In this document: piece after piece, positions 54,478 through 64,000 of the stretch
Layout of the letters: each line of letters begins with the position of its first letter
Position numbering within the stretch: position 1 is the first letter of the stretch
DNA from: Fagopyrum homotropicum
Lineage: Eukaryota; Streptophyta; Magnoliopsida; Caryophyllales; Polygonaceae
Length of the DNA: 64,000 nucleotides
Reading direction: 5' to 3'
Assembly: GCA_033239125.1 (NCBI GenBank)
Contig: BSWB01000003.1
Span: 105,048,320 to 105,112,319 of the forward strand
Notes under the pieces: generated by a model
The model's input: the letters and a program-made list of their open reading frames with translations, nothing else
Databases searched by the model: none
What the model was told of the DNA's origin: nothing
Made by a program: the position numbers and the translations under genes

Positions 54478-56579
54478 TGATGTGGGATCATCTCCAACAC
54501 AAGGACCAGTATCACGTTCAAAGACTAAAGCATTGAAGGACAAATCAGCAAATCCTTCACTTTCTTCAGAGTCAATCATGGATGGAGCGATCACAAGGTC
54601 AAAAGCAAAGGTGATTCAAGGTGAAGTTACGGATATACTCATGACATGTATGCTCAAGGAAACTCTCCTCACTCTCCAGAGTTCTTTGGTAACGTTACTG
54701 ACTGTTATAGAAGAGCCAAGTCACGACCAAGAAGATCCACCAAGCAAAGAAGATGTAACACCCCAAGTTCTGGGAACTCAAAGCGTTACGGGTTAGGACC
54801 TCACAATGGGTCCCGTTCCTCAGAGTAGCAACGACAACATCGGATCTTACAACAAGGAACAAATAAATGAAAAGAAAAACTTATATAAAACCAAAGGTAA
54901 AACAAAGGGAAGCGTCAAAGACTCGCAACCGAGTTCAAAACAAAGGAAAGAACAACAATTGAAATATAAAACCCGATCCCGTCCTATCATTTACGGGAAC
55001 CCCGGATGACAACACCATCCGGATCACTCAGCAGCATCTCTAACTTGCGGAATGGCTACAACATCGGTATAAACCATTAAATAACATTCTAGATATCGGA
55101 AAGACGATAAAGGTACAAGCACACATAAGAAAGGTAAAAACATAGCATGCTCTCACAAAACCGGTTATCATCTTTCATTAATTTATCCATTACTAATTCA
55201 ACTTCTTTTGTCAGACGAGAATCTCCCGAAACTCGCCTTCTCTTTTGTCTACGTACAGGAATAGATCATTACTATCCCTTACCTGCAAGCCTGGGTTGCA
55301 AGAGCACCTCTTAGTCTCCTGTAGAACTAGACAAGTGGTCACCGCCCGATTAGCGCGCATACACTTGGCCCAATTACGGTTATAAAGGTCAATCCTAGTC
55401 CGGTTTTCCGTTATAACAATAATAACAATGCAACCAAGCTAACACACTCAAACCAATATATGGAATGAAGCTAAGTAAGTCCAATGGGCTTACCTAACTC
55501 GAAGGTAACTCAAAGGTCAGCGAACAACTCAATTTTCTGAAGGAAAGGAAAGAATGCCTGCTCAAACAAGGCATAACGCATCAGGAACGACACGATTGCT
55601 AGAAATAGACCCCAGTTTTTGCCTTCAACACCCCCGCGGTGAAGGGAGCCACCCCTGCGGCTAGCCACCCCCGCGGCAGGGCAAACCACCCCTGCAGTTT
55701 CACCCCAGGTCGCGTCGATCTAATTTTCATCCATTTTATTTCTTTGCAAAGATAGAATATCCGATCTTCTATCTTATGGGCCGACTTTCCTATGATCTTC
55801 TAACCCTAAAGACGTCCTTCCTTCTATCTTTTCTCACTGTTTCCTTTAAATTCTCTCTTTTTCTTCCTTTTTCCATTTCTTGCATACGTTCTTCTTCAAC
55901 ATTGAAAGTTGCAGCCTTCTTCCCTTGTGAACCTTGTTGAACTGTAAGTCTTCTTCTATATGTTTCTTCCTCACGTTCTTATGCTTGTTGCATCTTTCCT
56001 CCCTTCTATTTCTCTTCCTTTTCGTTCTTCTCTTCTTCTTCTTCTTCAAGGATCAAGATCGAGTCTTGATTCTTATTGGCGTTCCCGTCGTTGATATGTT
56101 GATGTTCACAAGCTCCCATAGTTGAGTTGTGACGTATGCTGATGTTCATAAAATGTATAGGAAGATATGAATTGTTGTGAAGTCCTTGTTAGATTATGCT
56201 TGTGTGTGTTAATCTTATTGAAGGTTGGTGCTCCTGGTTAATACTAGTCCCTCCTTGTGCTTGTCTTAACTAGAAGACTTGTTTAAGGTTAAAGAAGTGT
56301 GGGTTAAGGTAATCTTCTCATTTAAGGGTTGATACATCATTGTTCAAGGTTCTTTTACAGGACTATCTTAGTTCATATCTTCCTATACATCTTTCATTTA
56401 TCATTTCATATTCATCTTCTTATCTTTTCATATCATTCGTCCATCCGTATTCTGAGTTTCCAGAATAATCGACTTGTTCTTCATAATAAATCAACCGATT
56501 TTCTATATAGAACAACCTGATTTTTATTCCAGTTAAGGACTTTCAATCTAGATCGGGAACTGCGGCTATCTCCGCATCA
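54478..56579 (+). repeat. E4 3' LTR with a foreign segment
   Basis: 2102 bp against 1284 bp for the 5' LTR. 54478-54750 and about 56165-56579 match the 5' LTR; the middle does not. The right end CATCA is followed by the duplication GCAAT (56580-56584). The last part (56474-56525) keeps the GTTCT...AGAAC hairpin around an AATCAACCGATTTT motif. Confidence 0.88.
54754..56164 (+). repeat. Fragment of a TGTAACACCC-type LTR replacing part of the E4 3' LTR
   Basis: Begins TGTAACACCCC and shares 'cgttacgggttaggacctca' and 'caatgggtcccg' with the start of the solo LTR at 30776, so it is a related Del/Tekay-type LTR. About 440 bp of the E4 LTR are missing where about 1.41 kb were gained. No second terminus or target duplication is visible, so this is a replacement or an insertion plus deletion. 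A cluster of CACCCC(C/T)GCGG units lies at 55629-55700. Where the foreign part ends (somewhere in 55730-56165) is uncertain. Confidence 0.6.
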
Positions 56580-56584
56580 GCAAT

Positions 56585-57741
56585 GTAACGTGTTAAAAAA
56601 ATAAGTCGTTCCATTTTGAGTTATGCGAACCCAAATAAATGATTGTGAGAATATCATCAAACATACATGGCGAACTCAATACCGGAAACTCCCATCTATA
56701 AATTTGTTAGGAAAATTAGTTTATTGAAAATTAAGATGAAAACTTGGAGCAAAACAAAATCTAAAAACATAACAAGCAAGTTTGTAGGTGGACACTAAAA
56801 TTAAAAAGTACAAATTTTACCCCACAGAAAATGCAAAACTTAATAGGCTAAATGAAAAAAGAGAATGCTTGATTGGATGCCAACAAAGATATTGGATGCA
56901 ACGACCTAAATCAAAATTCATTAGCCTTGGGGATATGAAATAAAGTACTATCATACAATATCAACATGAAAAAGGAACCATAAGAATATATCTTCAATTG
57001 TGAAAAACGATGGAACATTAATGCTAGCTACAAAAGAAGACATATGCAAAGAATTCCTAGCGGACTATGAAACTAGATTTTATAATTAAACTCAACAAAC
57101 AACTTGAGGCCATTCAAAATGAGATCTCGGACATAGAAAACACAAAATTGAACAAACTTGCAAACCAAGAAATCAGAGTCACAATTTTTTAAATTGGTAG
57201 TGATAAATCTCCGAGCCTAACGGGGCATCAGCCGGTTTCTTTAAAAATTGCTGACTTATTATAAGTTCATTTGTAATCTGAGTGGTCAAGAGTTTTTATA
57301 GATTAGGAAGAATCATAAAACAAATAGACCGTACTTTCATCACTTTGATCTCAAAGATTGATAACCCCTCTTTTTACAACCCTTTATAGACCCATAAGCC
57401 TATACTCAATAATCTACAAAATTATTGAAAAAATATTGAAAGTAGAATGAAAAAGGTGTTCCTAAAGCTCATTCATGTACCCCAATGTGCTTCCACTCGA
57501 AATAGATCAATTTATGACAACATCTTGATTGCCCATGAAACCTTCCATGGTTTTAGGTCCATGAAAGAAAGAAAAGGTTATGTGACAATTAAATTAGATA
57601 TGGAAAAAAGACTTATGATAGGGTAAAGTGGTCCTTTTTCATGTCAGTGCTAAGAAAAATTGGCTTCTCAAGAAAAATTACACGATGGGATAAAGAATGT
57701 ATATCTTCAACCTTCTATTCCATCCAAATAAATTATAATTA
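56585..57741 (+). pseudogene. L1-type LINE reverse transcriptase fragment
   Basis: Decayed non-LTR retrotransposon. In shifting frames one can read the region before RT (DGTLMLATKEDICKEF near 57010-57060), then RPISLYSIIYKIIEKIL near 57391-57440, NILIAHETFHGF near 57520-57555, VTIKLDMEK..YDRVKW near 57580-57630, and a KIGFS-type block near 57655. These are the first RT blocks of plant L1 elements. The YADD block, endonuclease and poly(A) tail are not found. Several indels and stops. The left border is assumed to be the E4 target site. Confidence 0.7.
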
Positions 57742-59453
57742 TTGGATTGTAAACCGTTAGTACTAGGGACTAGAGTCAGCTTCCATGAAAATGAAATATA
57801 TACTTAAGAGTACGAACACTAATGAAAACAATTAAAATAATAAATACATTAAGACGCAAGATTTAAAGTGGAAAACCTTAATTGAACACCTAGTCAATCG
57901 GGATTAAAACCACTTGCATGACTATTATCTCCACTAACAAGAATTTCGACTCTTTACACAACTTTATTGATAGGTTAGCCGGAATATACACTTCTCATTC
58001 ATAGTACCTCCTAAGACTCCTCAGTGTCTAAACTCCAACCTTATCCGATAAAGGCCTTCACTTTTCTTCACGTCATTCACTTCGTCTTCGTCTCCGTCTC
58101 CCGTTGTCTACCACGGACTTCGTCTCTAACTTGTCTCCTACTTCTTTAGTTCAATGGACTCACGTAACCAAAAGCATAAAATAAAAATATTTTTAGAAGA
58201 GTTAATCTACTATATCAACCCTAGGGTTATTTATAACGTACTAACCCTAAAATGAAAAGATCTTGTTTCCTATTATTGTATCCGGCCAAAGAAATAGATA
58301 ATGTCAATGATCTCCTTTCCTATCTTATAAGATCCTAAAATACTCGATTGTTAGAAAGAAATATATTTCTAAGACATGCTTTACAAGATAGATAAAGGTC
58401 CTAAGAGGCCGAAATTATATTTTCTTATGTTTAAGGCTTGGACTTCTTGTGTCCGTCCTAGGGTTTGTTGTAAATATTATAAATATATCTTTCTAGGTTT
58501 GATTAGAGGTATCTCGCTAGAGAGCGGTCGATGAGGGTTCCGAGTCCATGCCACGGCACAATAAAGTTAGATTTCCCTTTCTTTTGTTCTGTAATTACTT
58601 TTCAACTTTGATATTTATGAAAGTATTCTCTTTTATCACGTCTGATTGATTCTTCTTGACTTAAGGATTGAATGTCTCGATAATGATTTGATTTATTGTT
58701 GCATATATGTTTGTGAATTGAGATTGTGATATTGTTTCTTTTCAAAGTACTGGATTCCTACATTTTATTTACCTTCAAAAGAAGTGGTGTTTATAACTGG
58801 TTTAGATAAAACAACTGAAGAACCACAAGCAAAGGGCGTTTTATTGAAATTATTGAAAAAAACTTGGTTTTCAGAGTAGAGCTTTGTCATTGCCTCGAGG
58901 ATTTCTAACTATCTTAGAAAGTTCCGGTCTTTGTACATTTTCTAACTGATGAGCAAAAAGCGAAGATTTTTCTTGGTCTTCTCCTATACTTGTCAAACCT
59001 CTTTTCTAAGTTCTTAAAGGATTTTCCTATACTTGTCAAACCGTCGGATTGAGGGCTATGCGAGTTGGAAACCACAATCTTTTTTGTTTATGTCAAAGGC
59101 TATTTTAGATGGTAACCTCTTTTGTTCATATATCAATGTTCATGAGTCTCATATAAGCAATATTATTTTAATTTATTATAGTGTCAATTCTTGTTTTCTT
59201 AGATCACCAACACCTCCCTCCTTATCCTCATCAACTATAATCATTGTTTTTCTTATTTTCTCATACCTTTCAAAAACAGATTTTTCTCTTCCCTTTTTTC
59301 TCTTTCTTTACTTAGCGTAATTACTATCATATATATCCAAATAGACGCGGTCCTTGTGAATTCGATAACGAATATACTACATATGATTCCGGTATCCTTG
59401 CGGGTGAGGCTTGTTATAACCTATTTGGTTCAAAACTTCCATGATCAAGTTTT
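57742..59453 (+). repeat. Probable decayed gypsy 5' LTR region
   Basis: Noncoding. Its right end runs into a degraded tRNA-Asp-type primer site (59454), so at least the last part should be the 5' LTR of an old Athila/Tat-type element. The left LTR border is not visible. The ORF at 59033-59320 is not supported as a gene. Confidence 0.35.
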
Positions 59454-59471
59454 TGGCGCCATTGTTGGGAA
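59454..59471 (+). promoter_or_regulatory. Degraded tRNA-Asp-type primer binding site
   Basis: TGGCGCCATTGTTGGGAA resembles the E1/E3 site with C-to-T and G-to-A changes, and is preceded by the same AAGTTTT spacer found at E3. It marks the 5' end of an old element whose body is mostly gone. Confidence 0.6.
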
Positions 59472-59934
59472 TTGCGGATAGTTTGGTTGTGCCTGAAAGA
59501 TAAAGTAGATGGAGTATTATAATCTTCATTGAAAACTAACACCTAAACCTATCGAATCCCCCATGGATCAATTGTTGATGAAGCTCGTAGATTCTCAAGT
59601 TTCTAGGATTTTCTGAGATTTGTGAAATTGGGAAATTTCTCATTGTGCTGGAAGATAAGCTCATCAACATCAACATCAACACAAAGGTTGAAGTTATTGC
59701 CCAAAATCAGGTTGCGTTGAGAGACAATGTTGAACAATGCGCTCGACAACGGGAGGAAGTTGAAGAAGACGGAGATTATGAGCCTTAGGAGACGAATACG
59801 TTCCATGTGTTAAACACATATACAGTTTATGCACAAAAAATAAACACCATGTATACCATTTTTCCATTACACTTAAACCGTATACCTCTACAAGTTAAGT
59901 TGTGTTCTTCAATTCAACATTCAACCAAATACGA
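59472..59934 (+). other. Leader and gag remnant of the old gypsy element
   Basis: About 460 bp with an ATG at 59562 (MDQLLMKLVDSQ) that is soon interrupted. It could be the start of a gag gene, but the similarity is too weak to be sure. Cut by E5 at 59935. Confidence 0.3.
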
Positions 59935-61570
59935 TGCTCGCTCAAAAGTGTGCGTCAAAGTTTTAAAATTTATATCCAGAACTTATGCAAAAGCGAACCC
60001 GCAGTGTACGGGTCAACTGTAGTAAGACAAAAAATTCCAGAGTCAAACTCAGGGATTTGGTGAGAATAAAATCGATTTCACAATATCTGGCAAGATGTAA
60101 AAGCTTTTGTAAATATAAAGGAGATAAATGATTCCAAGGATTCAAGTATCTGACTGCGGCTTTCGATTCAAGACACTTCTACAGATCAAAAGACAGAGTT
60201 GGCGTTGCCAAGGTTATGTGTTTTGAAGGAAGGAGAAATTGTACGGTGAAGTTCCAACACTCACTTATCCCAACTTGAAAGCTCTCAACCCGAAGGATGT
60301 TGAGTCTCATCAAGAAGAGTACTCAAAGGAAGGATTAACGCTCAAACTAATTACCCAAACCCAAGGACATGACTCTCGAAGGTAAAGATGGAAAGTACAC
60401 TCAAACCTTAATAGAGGATGTTGAGTCTCTCAATTACCCGAATCTTGCAAACTTTGGCTACCAAGTGTAGAATCAATGATGAAGTCTCTTCTTACACTTG
60501 GATAGGGGTTATAAAGGTTAGGCAAGGATATGATTTAGGCAAGGTTTAACTTTGGTTAAAGGATAAAGCAATTAAAGGACGTCAGAAGGAAAAACTCGGG
60601 TTGTTCTTGATAAAATCGGTCGATCTACTCAAGAACAGGTCAATTTTTCGGTGTCGCAAAGTTAAATCTCAACTCTCAGGGTCCAAATGGTTAAATTAAA
60701 TGAGTTCAGTCTATCATCATCTAAGCCACAATCATCAACTATTCTCTCCAGAATCACAAGGTTTTTACCCAACCATTTTCATATTCAAATCAAAATCAAG
60801 ATTGAATGAAGAAAACCAATTAAAACTCAAACTTTACATAAAAACTAAAGAATCTCCAAATCTGTAATCAAACCTTAAAATATTTCAAAGAATCTCTCAA
60901 ACCACTTAACAATGTGTTCATAAATTACAAGAATCAGAAAGGAAACAAAAGATCTCACAAACTTCCTTGAATCTTGACTTCTTGTTTCTTTTCCTCTATC
61001 CTCCCTCCAAGAATCTTCAATTCCGTCAAATCCAGTAAATCTTCAACGTTGCGAACCCCCGATTTTCATTGCTAGGGTTCCAATGTATACTTTCTCACTC
61101 ATGGGCTGCTTGGCATATCACTTCTCAAGCCCACAAGTGATGGGCTTTTGATCGTAATATTTTTTAGACGATTAATGAAGGAAATCGTTCGATTCAAACC
61201 GTCCGATTTTTGCACAGGAAAATCGTCCGATTTTAGCATAAATCACCCGATTTTTGACAACAGAAAGTGCTCGTCTCTTGACTTGCTTCCTCCCTTCCTT
61301 TTGTAACTCTTTTACGCACTTTCTTTGCTCTTCATGACTCCTCAAAGGTTCCCTAAGCTTCCTTATTGACCTTAGCTGCTTCTTGCTCTACTTTTGCTTC
61401 CAATTCCATCAAATTTACCTATAATTCAACCAAAACTCGTGTAGACCTCTATTTCTGAAGTATGAATGAAATAAACCTTAAAGGTAGACAAATCTCTCCG
61501 AATGTAAGAGAAATTGAGGTAAAACCTCTACAATATGCATGATTATAATGACATATAATTCATGTCATCA
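59935..61570 (-). repeat. E5 3' LTR
   Basis: 1636 bp; on the plus strand TGCTCGCTC...CATGTCATCA. Same LTR subfamily as the solo LTR at 49672-51357. Palindrome motifs are of the AAATCGGTCGAT type: 60594-60652, where GTTCTTGA and TCAAGAAC form an 8-bp outer stem, and 61182-61257, with three CCGATTTT units. Confidence 0.85.
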
Positions 61571-62874
61571 AAATACCCCATACTCGCCTCTTGTTTGTCC
61601 CCAAACAAGGTTCAAATCTAGAATACAAGATGTCATGGATTATATGATGTGAAAAAGTCAAAAACTTTTTGAAAAGTGCTTCTCCTTATTGGATCACCTT
61701 CAAAGTAATGCTTCAAGACATAGGACGACAAAGTATGCATCAATAATAACCATATCATGAACAAACTATCAATTCTTGCTCAAAGACACAAATAAAATAC
61801 ATGATAAAGATGTAAAGATAATGAAAGTCAAACAAATCTAAGCCATGAAGCCTTAAACATGTGCACAAAGGTCTTAAGGTCTTCCAATCAAGAAAAAGGT
61901 CAAAGAAACGTGTTAAAGGTGGGAAATCTTTAAGGTAATGTGATGCTAATCCGGGAAAGATGAACAACACAACAAGAATTTTAAGAACACAACTTCACCA
62001 CACATGCTTTGAATGTAAAATTTTTGCTTTTCTTTTACTTTACTTTTTGAGAGTATGGACAGCGGTGCACAAAAACCGAAGCCTAGGAGATCGGTGTTTC
62101 TCAATTTTCGAGATGCCTCAAACCCTTGATGCACATACCATATCCCATTAGGACTTGTCGTTCAATCGGACTTTGGCAAGACACAAACACCCGGCTATGT
62201 GAATGGTGCCGAGTTACTCATCCTCATGTTCAACGTCCCCAAACCTAATATTTGCTAAACTTTCACTTAACACTTTCACAATGGCCCTCCCACATCAAAC
62301 ATGCCTTATATAACCACTTATCCTAATTCACGGATGGTCAAAAGGAGGTCAAATATTTCATTGAGGAGCTAGCATGAACAAGATGTGAAAAAGAAAGAAT
62401 AGAATTGCCTTGGTCATTCTAACATGATGCATAAGAACTTATAATATAGCTTTGATCATTATTTCATTCTCCTATCAAGACATCAAGATCATAGGAATCA
62501 TACATATATTCAAGTAAGAAAATCTAATTCATTCATGTTATCAGTAAATCTCAACATAGCTAAGTCATCTTTTTGCCTTTTCCACATCACAATCATCATC
62601 ATAGAGGTCATTTCCATCATAAGAAGCACTAAATTTTTTGAAAAACTCACAAATTTTGAATGAAACATGCAATGCAAATGTCATAATGGAAAGCGATAGT
62701 GCAAGAGTTATTACAAGTCAAGTCATAGAGTATGAAGCAAAGTACATAAAGTGCGATGGAAGGAAATAGATTGTGAGTACCCCCACCCCATACTTAACCT
62801 TCACATTGTCCCCAATGTGAGAAGTCAAGCATAAGATGGAGAAAAATACTTACAATGTAAAATGAAGTGGAATC
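61571..62874 (-). other. E5 3' noncoding region
   Basis: No credible ORF. Next to the LTR is the hairpin with 8-bp arms CTTGTTTG and CAAACAAG (61590-61609) and the complement of GAGTATGGGGTATTT. The conserved block is at about 62040-62225, and the first hairpin/AAGTATGGGG module at 62786-62819 (perfect 7-bp stem CACATTG/CAATGTG). Confidence 0.72.
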
Positions 62875-63092
62875 TCAATCCTTAGCCAGCGGTGGTGGTG
62901 GATATGGGTACCTCGGAGCTCTGTGATCATAGAAGGTGCCAAATGTATGATAGTACATGTCCCTCATCTATCCATCATAGGAGGAACCGTGCCTTTGTCT
63001 CCTGACGGTACTCCGTGAACTGAGTGTCCAAGGTCGTGTAGTCGGTGTGAAGAGCCCGATAATCAGAGCGAAGGCCCTGATAGTCAGTGTGT
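62875..63092 (-). pseudogene. E5 ATHILA-type ORF, C-terminal end
   Basis: Sense reading gives a Tyr/Pro-rich end (RAPRYPYPPPPLAKD then TGA at 62875-62877), like the Pro-rich C-termini of the E1 and E2 ORFs. A repeated 'ctgatagtcagtg'-like coding stretch precedes it. The rest is lost beyond the E6 insertion at 63093. Confidence 0.55.
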
Positions 63093-64000
63093 TGTTCGCT
63101 CCAAACGGTGTGTGAAAACATTAAATTTATAACCCAAGAAGTATGCTTAAAACAAGGATGCGAACCCGCAGTGTACGGGTCAATTGTAATAAAAGCAAGA
63201 AATCCAAGGGTCGATCACAAAGACTTAGGTGAAACAAAGCAAGTATAGGTTGTCAATATTGCAAATAACCACAAAAGCGATTAAAACAATCAAAAATGAT
63301 AATAAGGTCAATTAAGGGAAAGATGCAAATTCTAGGGATTAAAGCATCTAGTTGTGGTTCAAACTCAAGATCTCAAGATAAGCAGACAAAGTTGAGATTT
63401 TGCAAAGGGAAGGTGTTACTAAAGTGGAATAGATCACCGGGTAAGTCTCACTACTCACAACCCCAAGCCAAAGAACCTATCACCGGGTAAGTCTCAAGGT
63501 ACTAAGGAAAGGAATTATAATCTCAAACCAACACACCAACTAAGGGAATAGAATCAACCTTTACCGGGTAAGTCTCAGGCTAACTCACAAAGATGGAATG
63601 AAAGCACACTCAAACCCCAATAAAGGATAAACCTTTATTACCTATACTTATGATCTTGGGTAAACAAACTAAGGAATTACCGGGTAAGTCTCATCCTAAG
63701 CTTGCATTGAACCAAGAAAGGTGTAATAAGAATAGGATTTGGCAAACTCTAACACTTAACTCTCAGTTACGGATCAGATAAGTCACCTCGGACAGTCAAG
63801 TTCCACCCTGACCGAGTTGTTCATCGACTAAACGAGATGTTCTAAGGTTAAGGATAAAGACTCGAGCTTTCAGGGTCCTATTGGGATTAAAGATTATTCT
63901 ATCATTGATTTTCCCACAACTTTCAGCCAATCACCCTAGAATCGCACAAGAAAATTAGCCACTCATCATCATGAAAGGAATAATCAAATATATGGGAAGA
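63093..64000 (-). repeat. E6: LTR of another E1-type element, running off the window
   Basis: Plus-strand start TGTTCGCTCCAAACGG, homologous to the first ~900 bp of the E1 LTRs but with many substitutions. It carries ACCGGGTAAGTCTC copies (near 63436, 63482, 63564 and 63679) and a diverged CCTCGG-type cluster (63784-63840). The five bases before it, TGTGT (63088-63092), would be its target duplication; the other side is outside the window. Confidence 0.88.

Larger units (their letters stand above)
34618..56579 (+). mobile_element. E4: CRM-like chromovirus, decayed, host of nested insertions
   Basis: Plus-strand Ty3/gypsy element with target duplication GCAAT at 34613-34617 and 56580-56584. 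LTRs begin TGATG and end CATCA. The PBS is TGGTATCAGAGC (tRNA-iMet), and the pol style (GLYEWLVMPFG; NAPSTFMR; protease DGGS) is chromoviral. TGATG...CATCA ends, and a pol frame that reads towards the 3' LTR, suggest the CRM group, with Reina/Galadriel as alternatives. It contains E3 in its leader (36069-47243) and a solo LTR in protease (49672-51357); removing both restores one continuous element. Confidence 0.88.
59935..63092 (-). mobile_element. E5: 3' part of a minus-strand Athila-type element
   Basis: 3' LTR (59935-61570), noncoding tail and the end of an ATHILA-type ORF, cut at 63093 by another element. The left flank TACGA (59930-59934) should be its target duplication; the other copy is outside the window. 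The 3' region has the same modules as E1 and E2. Confidence 0.82.

Noticed and set aside
59033..59320. 95-codon Ser/Leu/Phe-rich ORF as a membrane protein gene
   Set aside because: The hydrophobic run comes from a T-rich stretch, with no conserved neighbours; it probably lies in a decayed LTR.

Overview
The window is plant nuclear DNA made almost entirely of LTR retrotransposons nested in one another. I see no convincing host gene, rRNA or tRNA gene, and no CRISPR array. The plant origin rests on the element types: a Sirevirus-like Ty1/copia element with an env-like 3' ORF, Athila-type Ty3/gypsy elements with a tRNA-Asp primer site, a CRM-like chromovirus with a tRNA-iMet primer site, a Del/Tekay-type solo LTR (TGTAACACCC...), and a plant L1-type LINE. 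Such nesting is typical of the heterochromatic or pericentromeric part of a large angiosperm genome. I cannot name the species.

Layout. (1) 1-3522 is the 3' half of a Sirevirus-like copia element (pol, env-like ORF, start of the 3' LTR). (2) That LTR is split by an Athila-type solo LTR (3523-17085, TSD GTTTG). The solo LTR is itself split by a complete, young Athila-type element on the minus strand, E1 (4041-15822, TSD GGAAT). (3) The copia LTR resumes at 17091 and is split again at 17625 by a decayed sister of E1 on the plus strand, E2. The 3' LTR of E2 breaks off near 27450 in a scrambled junction (27451-27749). (4) The tail of a second copia copy follows, with its whole LTR (27750-29897). 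(5) A 2.4-kb Del/Tekay-type solo LTR lies at 30776-33196 (TSD GGGAC). (6) A CRM-like chromovirus, E4 (34618-56579, TSD GCAAT), carries two insertions: a nearly intact Athila-type element, E3 (36069-47243, TSD AGAAA), in its leader, and a solo LTR (49672-51357, TSD GCAAG) in its protease gene. Its 3' LTR has been partly replaced by a piece of another LTR family. (7) A LINE fragment, a decayed gypsy 5' end, and the 3' part of another minus-strand Athila-type element, E5 (59935-63092), follow. E5 is broken by the LTR of a further E1-like element that runs off the window (63093-64000).

E3 encodes gag, protease, RT, RNase H and integrase in one frame, spoiled by two stops that replace expected Trp codons. 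E1 and E2 lack integrase at the same point but carry an ATHILA-ORF1-type 3' gene, so they form an integrase-less, probably trans-mobilised group.

The least expected structure is a set of short dispersed palindromes. Each element family has its own version: CCTCGGTCGAGG in E1/E2, CCACGGCCGTGG in E3 and two solo LTRs, AAATCGGTCGATTT in the CRM-like element and E5, and CCTTGAAA...TTTCAAGG in copia. They sit at matching places (LTRs, polyprotein linkers, UTRs). In the LTRs they often lie inside a larger hairpin bounded by GTTCT and AGAAC. A second structure, a stem-GGGGA-stem hairpin followed by AAGTATGGGG, occurs twice per Athila-type element with compensating stem changes.
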